DNA of 64,000 bases, taken from Pterobdella sp. o SKG-2022. Lineage: Eukaryota; Annelida; Clitellata; Hirudinida; Piscicolidae. The notes under the pieces are model-generated. The model searched no databases and was not told the DNA's origin. It saw only the letters and a list, made by a program, of their open reading frames with translations. Made by a program: the position numbers and the translations under genes. Position 1 is the first letter of the stretch. Each line of letters opens with the position of its first letter. Positions 20,431 to 30,899 of the stretch are shown here, piece by piece. The stretch is taken from positions 19,734,589 through 19,798,588 of the forward strand of contig OZ038320.1 of NCBI GenBank assembly GCA_964035795.1, in the 5' to 3' direction.

Positions 20431-20828
20431 CATTTGTAAGTGCATTATTGATGAAAGTTCTATATTTAAATATAACCACCAATGTTTAAGTAAAGATCAT
20501 AATTCACAAGACTACATAGTAGGGTCGAATAGGAATTTACACAATTTTATTTGTTAAAAAATTTTACTTAAGATTTATTTTGAATTCCACTTGTTGGTTT
20601 TTTAGGTTTATCTTGCTTAGTTTTTTAAATAAATACTTATAATCTGCACTTTTAATTATGAATTGTTTAAGTCTGTTGATGTAGTGTCAATGTTCATTTC
20701 TAAATGTTCAACAACCTGCATTGTTGGTTATCATGTGAGGTGAGCATCTAATTTCTATAATTATTTTTTAATGTAATTATATAAAAAAAATATTTCTAGT
20801 TTAGTACTATTTTTTGTGAAATTTGTGT
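20431..20828. other. Post-POLG spacer, shared by all units
   Basis: AT-rich, clearly alignable with 28,420-28,925, 43,350-43,800 and 57,160-57,600 (for example TGTTGATGTAGTGTCAATGT). Probably POLG intron grading into the MULE 3' flank. No coding seen. Confidence 0.5.
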
Positions 20829-21078
20829 CTACTTATTTCTAGAGTATATCTTTTGTATGGAATCTTTGATTGCTTGACTATTTTTATTTACTGGTTTAAG
20901 TCCGGGTCTTAATGGAGGCAGGTCATAAAAAATGTCATGGTGTGAAGTCATCTTCTTTTTGAGGGAAAGGATAATGTATGTGCTTGCATATAGTTAGTCT
21001 CAAGTTATAGTCTTTACAGGTGCATGTGTATTGGTAAGCACAAATGTTGCATCTCATGCATTTGACTCTGCAATTTTT
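20829..21078 (-). pseudogene. MULE transposase C-terminal end with SWIM finger, unit A
   Basis: Minus strand reads 'KCMRCNICAYQYTCTCKDYN' + 'LRLTICKHIH', a SWIM zinc finger (C-x-C ... C-x-H). After a frame change it reads 'IFYDLPPLRPGLKPVNKNSQ' and ends 'KIYSRNK' stop at 20,829. SWIM fingers C-terminal to a DDE domain are a hallmark of MULE transposases. The catalytic part is not adjacent: piggyBac DNA follows upstream. Confidence 0.65.
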
Positions 21079-21079
21079 T

Positions 21080-21835
21080 TTTCAGATCTGTTGATCTTTG
21101 AAAAGAAAGTCTAAAGAGTTATTTTTGTTCTTTTTTTGAAGTTGTCAAGCGTTATTGAATGCAGCATCAATCACATATGTAATGATACTTGGATACCATT
21201 TTTTTCCTCTGATTGGCACTCTATAGTTCAATATATTTTGATCCATGCTATCCATTTTTTCCATATTTTCATTATAAATTTTTATCAAGTGTGGTTGCTT
21301 TACCAAGATGCACTTTTTCACAACTGAACATCTGACAAACAGACTCAAGCCCTACAGCATTTGAGCATATATTTACAACATTGCCATCTTTCCATCTTAC
21401 TAAAATTATCTCTTACTCTTTATGGCAGCAAAATTAAAATTTTTTTTTTCTTGTTTCATCATTATTTATTTTTTTTTATAAGTTGGCAGTCTTCTAAGCT
21501 TTTTTCTTTGATAGTTCCTGTTGCTTTGAAGGATTTCTCTCAATGCTTCCATGAGCTTCAAACTCGTGAGAAAATTATCAAAGCACAAGTTGTATGACTC
21601 ACTATTTTTAGTTGAGAAAGTATATACAAATTTCATAAAAAAATCACCTCCTAAGCCAAAAAAATTTTTCTTTTTCGCATTGGGATTTCGACCATGAGGT
21701 AAATCAAACATAATAAATAGCCAAGATTAGTGGTGCTACACCATAATTTGTATCCGAATTTAATCAGCATTATTTTAACGAATTGTTTGCATCTATACTT
21801 GTCAAAATATCTTTATTTTATTGTATGGAAGGTTT
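21080..21835 (-). pseudogene. piggyBac transposase pseudogene (C-terminal half)
   Basis: Minus-strand order: 'LIKFGYKLWC...NLGYLLCLIY' (21,780-21,700), 'FLTSLKLMEALREIL' (about 21,560), 'VKQPHLIKIYNENMEKMDSM' with 'DQNILNYRVPIRGKKWYPSI' and 'VIDAAFNNA' (21,348-21,145). These match the piggyBac DDE blocks 'FGYKLW', 'FDNFFTS..L...L', 'VDRMDQN...YRV.IRGKKWYW'. Frameshifts and stops. No TTAA-flanked terminal repeats were found by eye. Present only in unit A. Confidence 0.85.
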
Positions 21836-23180
21836 TAAATGCTGCTTCAAAAGGTATGCGGAAAAATGAAAGCTGATGCTAGGATAGTGACAAGATTTAG
21901 ATGGTTTGTCAAAAATCTATGAAATATACAAAAATTTCTCATATAAATTTAATAATGAAATAAAAAAAATCTCATTTGAAGACAAAAGGTGTATTTTAAA
22001 GACAAATAATGTGAAGCAGTGAAAATGATATTTTAAATTTCATTTTTCAAAAATTTTTTTTAAGTGTATATATTGACTAAATAAATATTCAAATGTAAAA
22101 AAAAATTATTCGCAGATGAATTATGGAAAAGAATGGGTTAAATTTATATTATTCAAACTATTATTAAAATTAATCTTTGATTTTGCAATTTACATTTAAA
22201 AGCTTCAAACTTGATCATTGTCGCTTGTTTTTTCTAATACTTTTTATAATCTATTCTGAACAAGTATACATTATCGAATTACTGAATATGTAATATTTTC
22301 ATTGACTTAATATTAATTTATATCTTTTCTGTTTCTTAGAACATTTTTTTGGGTAGAGATTAATTGTACAAAAGGAGAGCTTTGTTATTTATCATTTTTT
22401 TCACAGACCTTAAAACCTCATTTACTCAAAATATTTTTATAGTATTCTCTTTTCGAAACCTCATATGCCTCCACAAGTTTATTTTATGTTTTGAAATGAT
22501 TAAGGGTCCAGATAAGGTTTTTTTAAGACTGGAGTGATAATAGTAGACTAAAACAAGTGGAGAAATTGGAAGTAGCTGAATAAAGATTAACAAAATTGAG
22601 AATAGCAGGATAGAAAAAAAGGAAAGATGATGAGTGGAATTAGATAAATATTAATAGATTAATGAGAAGCGTTTTTTTTTAATAATTTGCTGTGCGTTTT
22701 TTAAAGTACAAGTTGATCTTCCATACTATCTTGAACCTTATCACAAATAGATACCTTCATATTACACAGATATTTCAAGAGATACTTATACATTCGCAGC
22801 AAAACTTCATACTCAAGCTCTCACCAATATTATGCCAGAATAGGCCTTTCATGAGATGAGTTTTGTTCATATTTGAATTTACAAAATAAAAACGATTATT
22901 TGGTTAGTTTTATTGAAAAAAAACAAATTTTCAGTACATTTGATAGTGAGTTTGTTATACAAATGAGCTTGAAACATTAAATTTGGAGATTAGTATTTAA
23001 TGAAGTAATAAATAAAATTGTTTTTCTCATTTCATTTCCACAGAGCTCCTTATTCTTGAGACTGTTGAAATAATTTTATGGGATTAATTATAAAAAATAT
23101 TATGCAAAAAAAACTTATCTTTTCCAGAAGTGATATATTTGGGAAACTCTTATGTTGATAGATCCAGTTTCAGAGATTTT
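21836..23180. other. AT-rich stretch, partly shared with unit B
   Basis: 22,170-22,330 aligns with B 30,740-30,890 (both have AAGTATACATTATCGAATTA), and 22,390-22,440 with B 32,810-32,850 (TTCACAGACCTTAAAA). Unit B carries an RT LINE inserted between these two blocks. No coding seen. Confidence 0.5.
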
Positions 23181-24690
23181 CAGTATGAATGATCATCTTC
23201 AACATAAGATTTGCATACAATATTCTTTATGATGGCTTCTTTGTTTTCCTCCGAGAGCCTTGTTTATGGGTTTTTGCTTTTTCTTCTTTTTGCTGTAACC
23301 ATAAAATCTTCTCGGGTTGACATATGCTTATTTGCCAGTTCTTTGGACGTTTGAGGAAAATCAACTTTTGGAGTTTCATTGTATAAACTCATAATGCCGA
23401 GTAACTCCTTACTTGCAGTAGCCAAAAAAATTTTAAGTTCTTTATTTTTAACTTTTTTCAAATCATTAATAACTTTATTCCTGCATTGGTCAAATATGTT
23501 TAAAGTCCTTTATCTTCGACTTTGTTGAAACCATTCATCACTTTTTCTCATACTTCAAAGTACTCTTCCACCATAATGTAATCTTTTCTTAGCAGAGTCT
23601 TGTGAAGTCATTTGATGTTCCGGAAGTGTAGAAATCTTTTCTTTGTTGACTAATTTATCAACAACATAATGTATGTGTTGACAAATTGTCAACCTTATAC
23701 CATAATCCTGGCAAGAACAGGAATAGTTGTGAATGCAAATCTTGCACATAGGACATTTAAGCTTGCAATTCTCCTCCCTACATGCTCCTACGTTCTTCAC
23801 CACAATATCTTAAGCTTTCAAAGAAATATTAATCAATATTAACGAATAAGTATATATTATATTTATTATTACGCTATTAACGTTTTTTGTCACATCGCTT
23901 GAAGTTATAAGTGAGAAAAACAACCAAAAATTATATGATGAATTTTTTAAGCTTCGAAATAAAACAATTTTTATACAATTTTTGTTTTTTAGGACTAAAA
24001 TTGTATTAAATATTAAGATGTTTTTTGTAGGTAGACTTTATATTCTCATTTTCAAGAAATAATATAAATTTAAAGATACATGAAAACAGTTGTAAATACT
24101 TTTTGTGTAAAATTTCGCCACGATTTTTACTTCAAAAACATCTCCTTACTTGTAGGATCCTTTTATTCTCTCTTCTATGACCATTACGTAAGAATATTAT
24201 AAATAATACAAAAAAATGTCAACTTATATAACCCCAAAACTTCCAGGCTTGTATGTGCCATTCCTGAAACATACATAAATTTTTTTGTTATAAACGCGAA
24301 TAACGCATATCGAATTAGTTTCGTCTTCTAATCCCCATCTTCCAATGATGAAGTTTTAAAAATTGTATTGGGATACATACAAATTAATTTAGTATATCAG
24401 TAAAAATAAAGCTAACTCTACTAGAAAATGAACAAAACTCTTTCAAGAAAATTTCAGCAGCTTGTTCCTGTTTTATTTATTCAATAATTACTGGTTTTTC
24501 ATATGTTTAAAAATTCTAATGATACACACATGTTGGTGTTTTTGTTTAAATTGTTTATTCTAGCTTTTGTTTGAATAAGAGTTTTTGCAAACCTGGCAAG
24601 TAAATTTTTTTCTAATGTGTTGTAGTTTTCACGATTATGAACTCTAAAGTTTCTTTTATATTTGAAACTCATTTTGCATAATATTTTATA
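23180..24690 (-). pseudogene. C2H2-SWIM MULE derivative lacking the DDE domain, unit A
   Basis: Minus strand, 5' to 3': a frameshifted C2H2-like block (24,690-24,510; 'MSFKYKRNFRVHNRENY', 'FTCQVCKNSYSNKS'); then 23,803-23,555 'CREENCKLKCPMCKICIHNY' + 'SCSCQDYGIRLTICQHIHYV', a full SWIM finger; then a basic tail at 23,461-23,264 ('LLGIMSLYNETPKVDFPQTS', 'KRRKSKNP') typical of MULE C-termini. No catalytic domain between finger and SWIM. The same C2H2-next-to-SWIM order is seen in units B, C and D. Confidence 0.6.
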
Positions 24691-24800
24691 ATTTTTCTTA
24701 AAAATTTATTTCAAATAAATTAATCATTATTTTTATTTTGTTATTACTTTTATTTTGAACTCATCTTATAATATAAACTGATAACTCCAGATTTATATGA

Positions 24801-24923
24801 GATCTCATTGAAGGTTTATTACCATTTAGAAGTTCTGGTCATGTAAGAGAGAATCTACTGAAACATAAGAAACGAAACGTTTTTGAGCTGTTTTATACAA
24901 AACCTCCAAAAGAAAAAAAATAA
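24801..24923 (+). pseudogene. Gene Y last-exon fragment, unit B
   Basis: 41 codons 'DLIEGLLPFRSSGHVRENLL' + 'KHKKRNVFELFYTKPPKEKK' stop, in frame and same length as unit A 11249-11371. The 5' part of the exon and the rest of gene Y are absent, so the duplication starts inside the exon. Confidence 0.6.
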
Positions 24924-25220
24924 ATTTTTACCTGAAATGTGGAATTAATATCTTAAATATTATCAAACTCAAAACCTCTACTTGATACCTCTTACCAATT
25001 CATTCACTTCATTGATGGATATATTCTAATATATAAACTTACAATTGTTTTTTAATAAAGTTTCCATTAATTTTTTATAAATCAAATATGAACATAGTAT
25101 TAATTCAAACAATTTTTTGTTGTCAACAAAGCTTACATAGTTCATTTTACATATATTGTCTAACTTTGTCTCATATTTAAATACTACTCGAATAGTATAT
25201 AGTTTCAGTCTTGTCAGCCT

Positions 25221-25394
25221 TCAATCTTCACGATACTCACAAGCCAAATGCTTGATGTGTTTGTTGCCTGGTTCAACTTCGGTCCATTCATCATTTAGCC
25301 ACACCAAGTTGCCTCCCATGCCATCGCCCTCTAGTGCCTTTGTGTTTTTATTACAGTGTTTGTACTTTTGTATCGGGATTTTTTCGTTTTTCAT
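25221..25394 (-). CDS. Gene X last exon/small ORF, unit B
   Basis: 57-residue frame as at 11677-11850, with 'ALEGDGMGGNLVWLNDEW' intact. Differs by a handful of residues (for example EKIPIQKYKH versus EKILIQEYEH). Confidence 0.5.
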   Translation of the reverse strand: MKNEKIPIQKYKHCNKNTKALEGDGMGGNLVWLNDEWTEVEPGNKHIKHLACEYRED

Positions 25395-25518
25395 ACCATT
25401 TTTTTACCTTCAGAATCTTTTTTTTTTGAAAAATAAATTAATTATGTTATAATCAAATCTCTTTAAACACAAACATCTAAATGTTTATAGATGCAATGTT
25501 GTTTTGTGTTAAAAAATA

Positions 25519-25738
25519 TTATTCACTCACACTTGAATGTGTTCCTATTTCCTTATCTTGCACCTTGAGCATTCTTGCGCACAATTCCGTGAAGTCTGTA
25601 GTTCTGGCGTAGTTGTGGACGTCATAGTTGAGTTTGCCTCCATCAACTCTGTATCATTGTGTATTGTGTTCCAACATTTTTATACAGTTTTGTGTGCAAT
25701 ATTTTGACTTTTCTAAAGCATATACCATATTTGATTGT
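25519..25738 (-). CDS. Gene X middle exon(s), unit B
   Basis: Frame 'VDGGKLNYDVHNYARTTDF' and 'TELCARMLKVQDKEIG' intact here, unlike unit A; the in-frame TGA before VDGG is kept. No family recognised. Confidence 0.45.
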
Positions 25739-26009
25739 CTGAATTATAAGTTGAATAGGTTTTATGTAACAATTTAATTATTCGGTTTTTATAGGTTATC
25801 TTAATAAAAAATCATTTTCTCTCATACATCTATTCTCGAGTTACGTTTGGCACATTACTAAAATTGTTGTTAATGCACTTGAAGACTAAATAAATTTCGA
25901 AGTTTTGAAGTTTTTCTCACACGAGCATCAAAGACCGAGAACGACGATTAAGACGTTAAAAAAAACTTGTGCGTTTCTTGAAAGTTATCTGTCGACCGCA
26001 GTCGAACTA

Positions 26010-26420
26010 CTATGAATTTGTGCTTCCAATACTCTTTATCGTTCGTAGCTGTTTCTGAATCTTCTTTATCAAGATTAGTATCATCAGTTGGTTGGTTGAT
26101 AAAATTTCGAGCTTGTCTTTCTCTAGTATTTTTACCACATCTTGGTTCTTATAGTATCAATTTGTGCACAACTTCTTTACTGCGAAACTCAATCTTATTG
26201 TTGCAATTGTATTGGTTATCTTTGGTAAGCTGTCTATTAATCTCTTCATTTCTTTGTTCATTGACCAAGTGCTGCAGCCGAAAAGCATTATGGATTGGAC
26301 ATGTGCTTTATAGATTCTTACCTTTTTCGGCCTTGCTATGCTTGACGTCCATATTTTGTGCTACTTCTTGTGCGAGCATTTTTTTCTGATGTCTTTCATT
26401 GCTGCTTTTAAACATGTTGT
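26010..26420 (-). pseudogene. C-terminal stub of the RT LINE shared by units B-D
   Basis: Minus strand, with frame changes: 'HLVNEQRNEEINRQLTKDNQ', 'VVHKLIL', 'EDSETATNDKEYWKHKFIVV' then RLRST. This is the extreme C-terminus of the LINE whose longer copy lies at 39,130-40,800. Most of the element is deleted in B. The plus-strand 125-residue frame here is its shadow. Confidence 0.65.
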
Positions 26421-26657
26421 TACAAAGTAAAATACTAAGTTAATTTGAAAAAAAATAGATAATTTACTTTATATTATAAGAAAGGCTTAAGAATAACTTC
26501 GTGTCTTTTTTGAATATATACTTTTTATTTGTTGATCTTACTATCAAAATAGAAATACACAAACTATAAAATTGAAATAAATTCGAGTAATCGAAATTTT
26601 TAAATAACTTTCACAAGTTTTTTTTCAAAATTGTTCAATATAATTTCGATAACTCAC

Positions 26658-26784
26658 GTTATTCCATAGCAGACCATGTGTTTGGCTTGGTTTAGACAAC
26701 AGCTTTCTTTAAGATTAGGAACCTGGTCGCAAAAAACCACTCTTGATTTCAGTTCAATCCTCGATGGAAACTTCTTGCCTTCGC
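26658..26784 (-). CDS. Gene X upstream exon, unit B
   Basis: Same as 13102-13228, with GTGAGT donor and 'VVFCDQVPNLKESCCLNQ' conserved. Confidence 0.45.
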
Positions 26785-27400
26785 CTTATTCAATACATTA
26801 TTGTTCATGAAAAAGTTATATTAATTATATCACCATATGACGCTTAGTTAGCACAAAAGTTTTCAAAACTCACAGTAATTATAAGGTTCACATCTTTCGT
26901 TTCTTTGAGAAAATACTTCAACAACATACAATACTAAAGTTATGAAGCCTCCCTGAAAGATTATACTAAGTTATTCATTATTGCTTATTCTTTTTGTGAG
27001 CATTATTTTTCTGGTTTCAAAGACTTTGCAGAATTTAATGAAATTAAATTAATGAAAATATTACTGAAAGGAAAAGCTTGAAAAATTATATCACGATATA
27101 TGTAAAAATTATATTTTTGGTGAATGTTAAAAAATAGGTTAACTTTACCTTTAACAGCATCTTTGTTTCCTTTCAAACTTTCTCATAAGCATTTTGCAGC
27201 AGCAGCTTTACAAGGTTGAATCTCTTTTTCTGATGTTTAATTTTTTTTTACATACTAACAAGTAAAAGTTGAATAGAAACTTAAATTTTTTTTGTTATAG
27301 TTTTAAAAATTTTATGAGCTTATTTTACTTTTAAACCTATACAAAATTCTATATATACTTGAAAGCACGTTTTGAGCAAGGCGGTAAAATTGATTATATA
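26785..27400. other. Divergent 5' spacer between gene X and POLG, unit B
   Basis: The intact counterpart of the region that in unit A is split by the Ingi element. AT-rich, with no coding seen except a possible 14-codon exon near 26,874-26,915 (-). Confidence 0.4.
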
Positions 27401-27408
27401 ATTTAGCT

Positions 27409-28258
27409 GTGATGATTTGCACGAAATGTACAAAAAAATTGACGCAGAAAAGACATTTCATACAGTTAAGAAATCTTCATAAATTGATAAATGAGTTTGG
27501 CATTCCCACGTTGCCTAAAACAATTGAAGAAAAAATTTTTAGAAACCCAAAGGTTTCTATAAAGCATGAAAAATTATCTCGTTTGTTAAAAAACTTCAAT
27601 GAAATTGACGTGAAAAAAGCAATGCCAAAAACTGAGTTCGAAAATATACCACTTCCTCAAATAGAGGGAAAAAACATAGAGGAACATTTTTCAAACATTG
27701 CTCACAATTTGGCACAACCATATATCAAAATGGTAGAAAAGATCATCAAAAAAATTCCCCCAAGACCTAGAAATTGGGTTTTACAACCTGGCTGGATGAA
27801 ATATGATATAAGAAATTATAAATGTTATCCAGTTGAATGTCCTTCAGATGACTGTTTATTTTTTGATTTTGAAACTCTAGTAAAGCACAAGAGAATCTGG
27901 TATCTTTCCACAAAAACAAACAGTTGCTCATAGGTCATAATGTTGGTTTTGATAGATATTTATCAAAGAACAATATAACATAAAGGTTTGTGTGAATATT
28001 CATTAAGATATATTTTTACTTAATTTTTGTTTCAATAAATATATTATCGGTTTTTATATACTATATCAGATCATTATACAAATACACTAGAACACAGATA
28101 CATATTTCCTGGATACAATGTCTATGCATATAGCCATTTCTGGTTTCACTACCTTACAAAAAGGAATGTTCATTTCAAGGCAAAAAACTAAAGCTTCTAA
28201 AGTAAATAACGAAGAAAGTGAAGATTTCAAAGAAGTGAGCTCAAAGAACAAAAAGATT
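27409..28258 (+). pseudogene. POLG gene fragment, unit B, internal deletion
   Basis: Long open frame from 27,409 with 'RNLHKLINEFGIPTLPKTIE', 'IPLPQIEGKNIEEHFSNIAH', 'PRPRNWVLQPGWMKYD' and Exo I 'CLFFDFETLVKHK'. Compared with unit C, about 240 bp is deleted at about 27,888, so Exo I is joined directly to the Exo II block 'LLIGHNVGFDR' in another frame (to 27,985, GT donor). The third exon 28,091-28,258 ('FLDTMSMHIAISGFTTLQKG') and its GTAAGT donor are intact. Cannot encode a working exonuclease. Confidence 0.85.
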
Positions 28259-28926
28259 GTAAGTCTTATAGATTTATTGTAGGAAAATGCTATGTAATGA
28301 TTATGTTTTCAGTATTATTTATTAGTTATGGTTATATATAAACTTTTTAGTTAAAACTTCATATCCATATGTTTTATAAAATCTAAACTCTGATAAATTA
28401 ATCTATATGATATAGCATTCCTAATTGCATTATTGATGAAATTTGTATATTTAAATATAACCACCAATGTTTAAGTAAAAAATCATAGTTCACAAGACTA
28501 CATAGTAGGGTTGAATAGGAATTTACGTAATTTTATTTGTAAAAAAGTTCATTAAGATTTATTTTGAATTTAACTTGTTGGTCTTTTAGGTTTATCTTGT
28601 GTAGTTTTTTGAATAAATGCTTCTAATCTGCACTTGTAATTATGAATCATTATAGTCTGTTGATGTAGTGTCAATGTTCATTTCTAAATGTTTAACAACC
28701 TGCATTGTTAGTTATTAGGTGAGGTGAGCATCTAATTTATCAAAATTTATTTATTCATAGAAAAATTGCTAATACGTTGTGTTTTTTATATTATAAACGT
28801 TTTTCTTTTTTATTGATGTTTTTATTTCTACTTGTTTTTTTTTATAATTATTTTATGATTATTTCCGAATGGTATTCTATAAAAGAAAATATTTTTAGTT
28901 TGTACTATTTTTTGTGAAATTTGTGT
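28259..28926. other. Post-POLG spacer, unit B
   Basis: AT-rich, shared with A (19,634-20,828 minus insertions), C and D. No coding seen. Confidence 0.5.
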
Positions 28927-29165
28927 CTACTTATTTCTAGAGTATATCTTTTGTATGGAATCTTTGATTGCTTGACTATTTTTATTTACTGGTTTAGGTC
29001 CGAGTCTTGATGGAGGCAGGTCATAAAAAATGTCATGGTATGAGATCATCTTCTTTTTGAGGGAAAGGGTAATGCATGTGCTTGCATATATTTAGTCTCA
29101 AGTTGTAGTCTTTACTGGTGCATGTGTATTGGCCGGCGCAAATGTTGCATCTCATGCAATTTTCT
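28927..29165 (-). pseudogene. MULE C-terminal SWIM finger, unit B
   Basis: Counterpart of 20,829-21,078: SWIM cysteines and 'FYDLPPSRLGPKPVNKNSQ', with the stop at the same position. The CMRC part is truncated at 29,160. Confidence 0.55.
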
Positions 29166-29513
29166 TTTTTAGCTCTGTTCTCTTTTCAAGTATTCTCTAT
29201 TTTCATGACTTACTACGCCATTATTCTTCATGCCTGTGCTCATTCTATGCCTTTTATACCTTAGTGGTCAATTCACCTTTAGTAATTTTTGTTTTTTTTT
29301 GAGTTATAATGCCAGAGCTAAGGTAAAAGCATTTATTCTCAAAATCGTTTTGTTTTGAGAAATATATCTTTTAGAATGAAAAGCACTATTTTACAAGAAA
29401 TTAACTAATCATGCTTCCATTGAAACATATTTGAAGTTCTTTTGCATCGCCTCTAATCGATTGTTGACGTTTCCCTATTCACTAAGATTGATTGATAGAA
29501 CCATGTTGCTCAA

Positions 29514-30400
29514 TTACAGCTGTTCTTTAGATTTGATTTTGCTGGTAGAATCAACCTCTTTACAAATCTTAGTGTTTTGCCCCTTTTGACTTTTTTTGAC
29601 ATCACATTTATTCTTTTTAATGCAAATTAGTGGTCTCGACTTTTGATTTTTTTTTTCTTTAAGAGCTACTCTATGTATGTGCATGCATATTGTCAATTTC
29701 ATACTAAATTCCAGACATTTGCACGTAAATTCATTTATCAACTTTGTCTTAACCCCTTATGCCACCCTTCGGCAATGTTTTTGGTAATATAAATGTGGTT
29801 GAAAACCCTTTAAAACCTATTCCATATTGTGATATAAATCAATTGCGGGACGTGAAAGTCCCGCTCCCATCCATGTCATGTTGAAGTAATTTATAAAAAA
29901 TTTCAACCTAAGCCTTTGAAAAATATTTGAATGATTAATAGTAATGAACCGTTCTTCTGTTTTTGGCACTTCCATTGTCTTTCTCGAATGTTATGTTCTC
30001 ACCCACATTGTGTTCTATCCACGTGTTTATAATTTTTTTTTTGTGCCTTACTAAATTGCGACTATAACGAAAACTTTTATCACATAAATTACACTGATAC
30101 ATGTTACCCATATGCTGGGCATTGTCATGGTACTCTAATAAACTCTTTCGAGATAAAGTGTACCCACACAGTCCACATTCAAAAACTTTTTTGACTTTGA
30201 ACATGGAGAGGATGGTGTTTCCCCTCCACTGAATCTACCTCTAGCTACAACTACATTTTTCTCCACAAGATGTTTTTCTCGGTTGTGGCATAGTAGATTG
30301 TACTTATAGGTAAAAGTCTTTTCACATGAATTACATTCCAACTTGCAATCATTGTGGCGTGAAATGAGATCTTAAAATATTCCTTCATGAAAAAGTAGCC
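29514..30400 (-). pseudogene. C2H2-SWIM MULE derivative, unit B
   Basis: Minus strand: 'MECNSCEKTFTYKYNLLCHN' (30,341), 'FECGLCGYTLSRKSLLEYHD' and 'YQCNLCDKSFRYSRNLVRHK' (30,204-29,990), three C2H2 fingers. A spacer matches the coding-like region before the SWIM of the C/D MULE (48,480-48,600). Then 'INEFTCKCLEFSMKLTICMH' + 'IHRVAL' (29,741), a SWIM finger. The DDE domain found between these in the C/D MULE is absent. Frames are broken. Confidence 0.65.
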
Positions 30401-30899
30401 TGACATAGAGGTCATTCGAATACTTTTTTGTTTTTATCATTTTCTCTCATTTTGCACGTCAATCACGTGTTGCGAATTGTCGTCGACATTGGACAAATCT
30501 TCTATGACAAGTTGGTACACCCTTTCACCAACATTTTGTGAAGAGTGATTGGGTGAGTCTTGAGAACAGAAGTTTTGAGAGAATATCATTTTCGCATGCG
30601 CCTTAAAATTTACAACTTAAGCTGTAGCGCACAACTATATAATAGTATAATTTTTTAAAATTAGTATATTCAAAAAAATAGTTGTATTGATGAATTTTGT
30701 ATAATATTCAAACAATTATCCAAATTATTCATTTATTTTGCAGGTAATATTCAAATCTTTAAAACTTGATGTCTTGCTTGTTTTTTCTAATACTTTAGAA
30801 AATCATATTCTATGCAAGTATACATTATCGAATTACTGAATATGTGAAATTTTCATCTACTTAATATTAATTTACATTTTTTTTCTGATTTTTTCACAC

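Larger units (their letters stand above)
11249..24800. repeat. Tandem array unit A (oldest, 13,552 bp)
   Basis: Unit start is defined by the shared anchor GATCTCATTGAAGG, which lies inside the last exon of gene Y. The unit holds gene Y exon end (+), gene X exons (-), an Ingi LINE insertion, POLG exons (+), a LINE fragment, a SWIM-finger MULE end (-), a piggyBac pseudogene (-) and a C2H2-SWIM MULE derivative (-). It diverges visibly from B-D, has frameshifts in genes X and POLG, and lacks the RT LINE shared by B, C and D. Confidence 0.8.

Noticed and set aside
26012..26389. 125-codon hydrophobic plus-strand ORF
   Set aside because: Antisense of the C-terminal stub of the RT LINE; the hydrophobic content comes from complementing E/K/N/Q codons.
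29514..30341. C2H2 ORFs as an ordinary host zinc-finger gene
   Set aside because: They recur beside SWIM fingers in each array unit, with frames broken differently, which fits transposon-derived sequence better than a host regulator.
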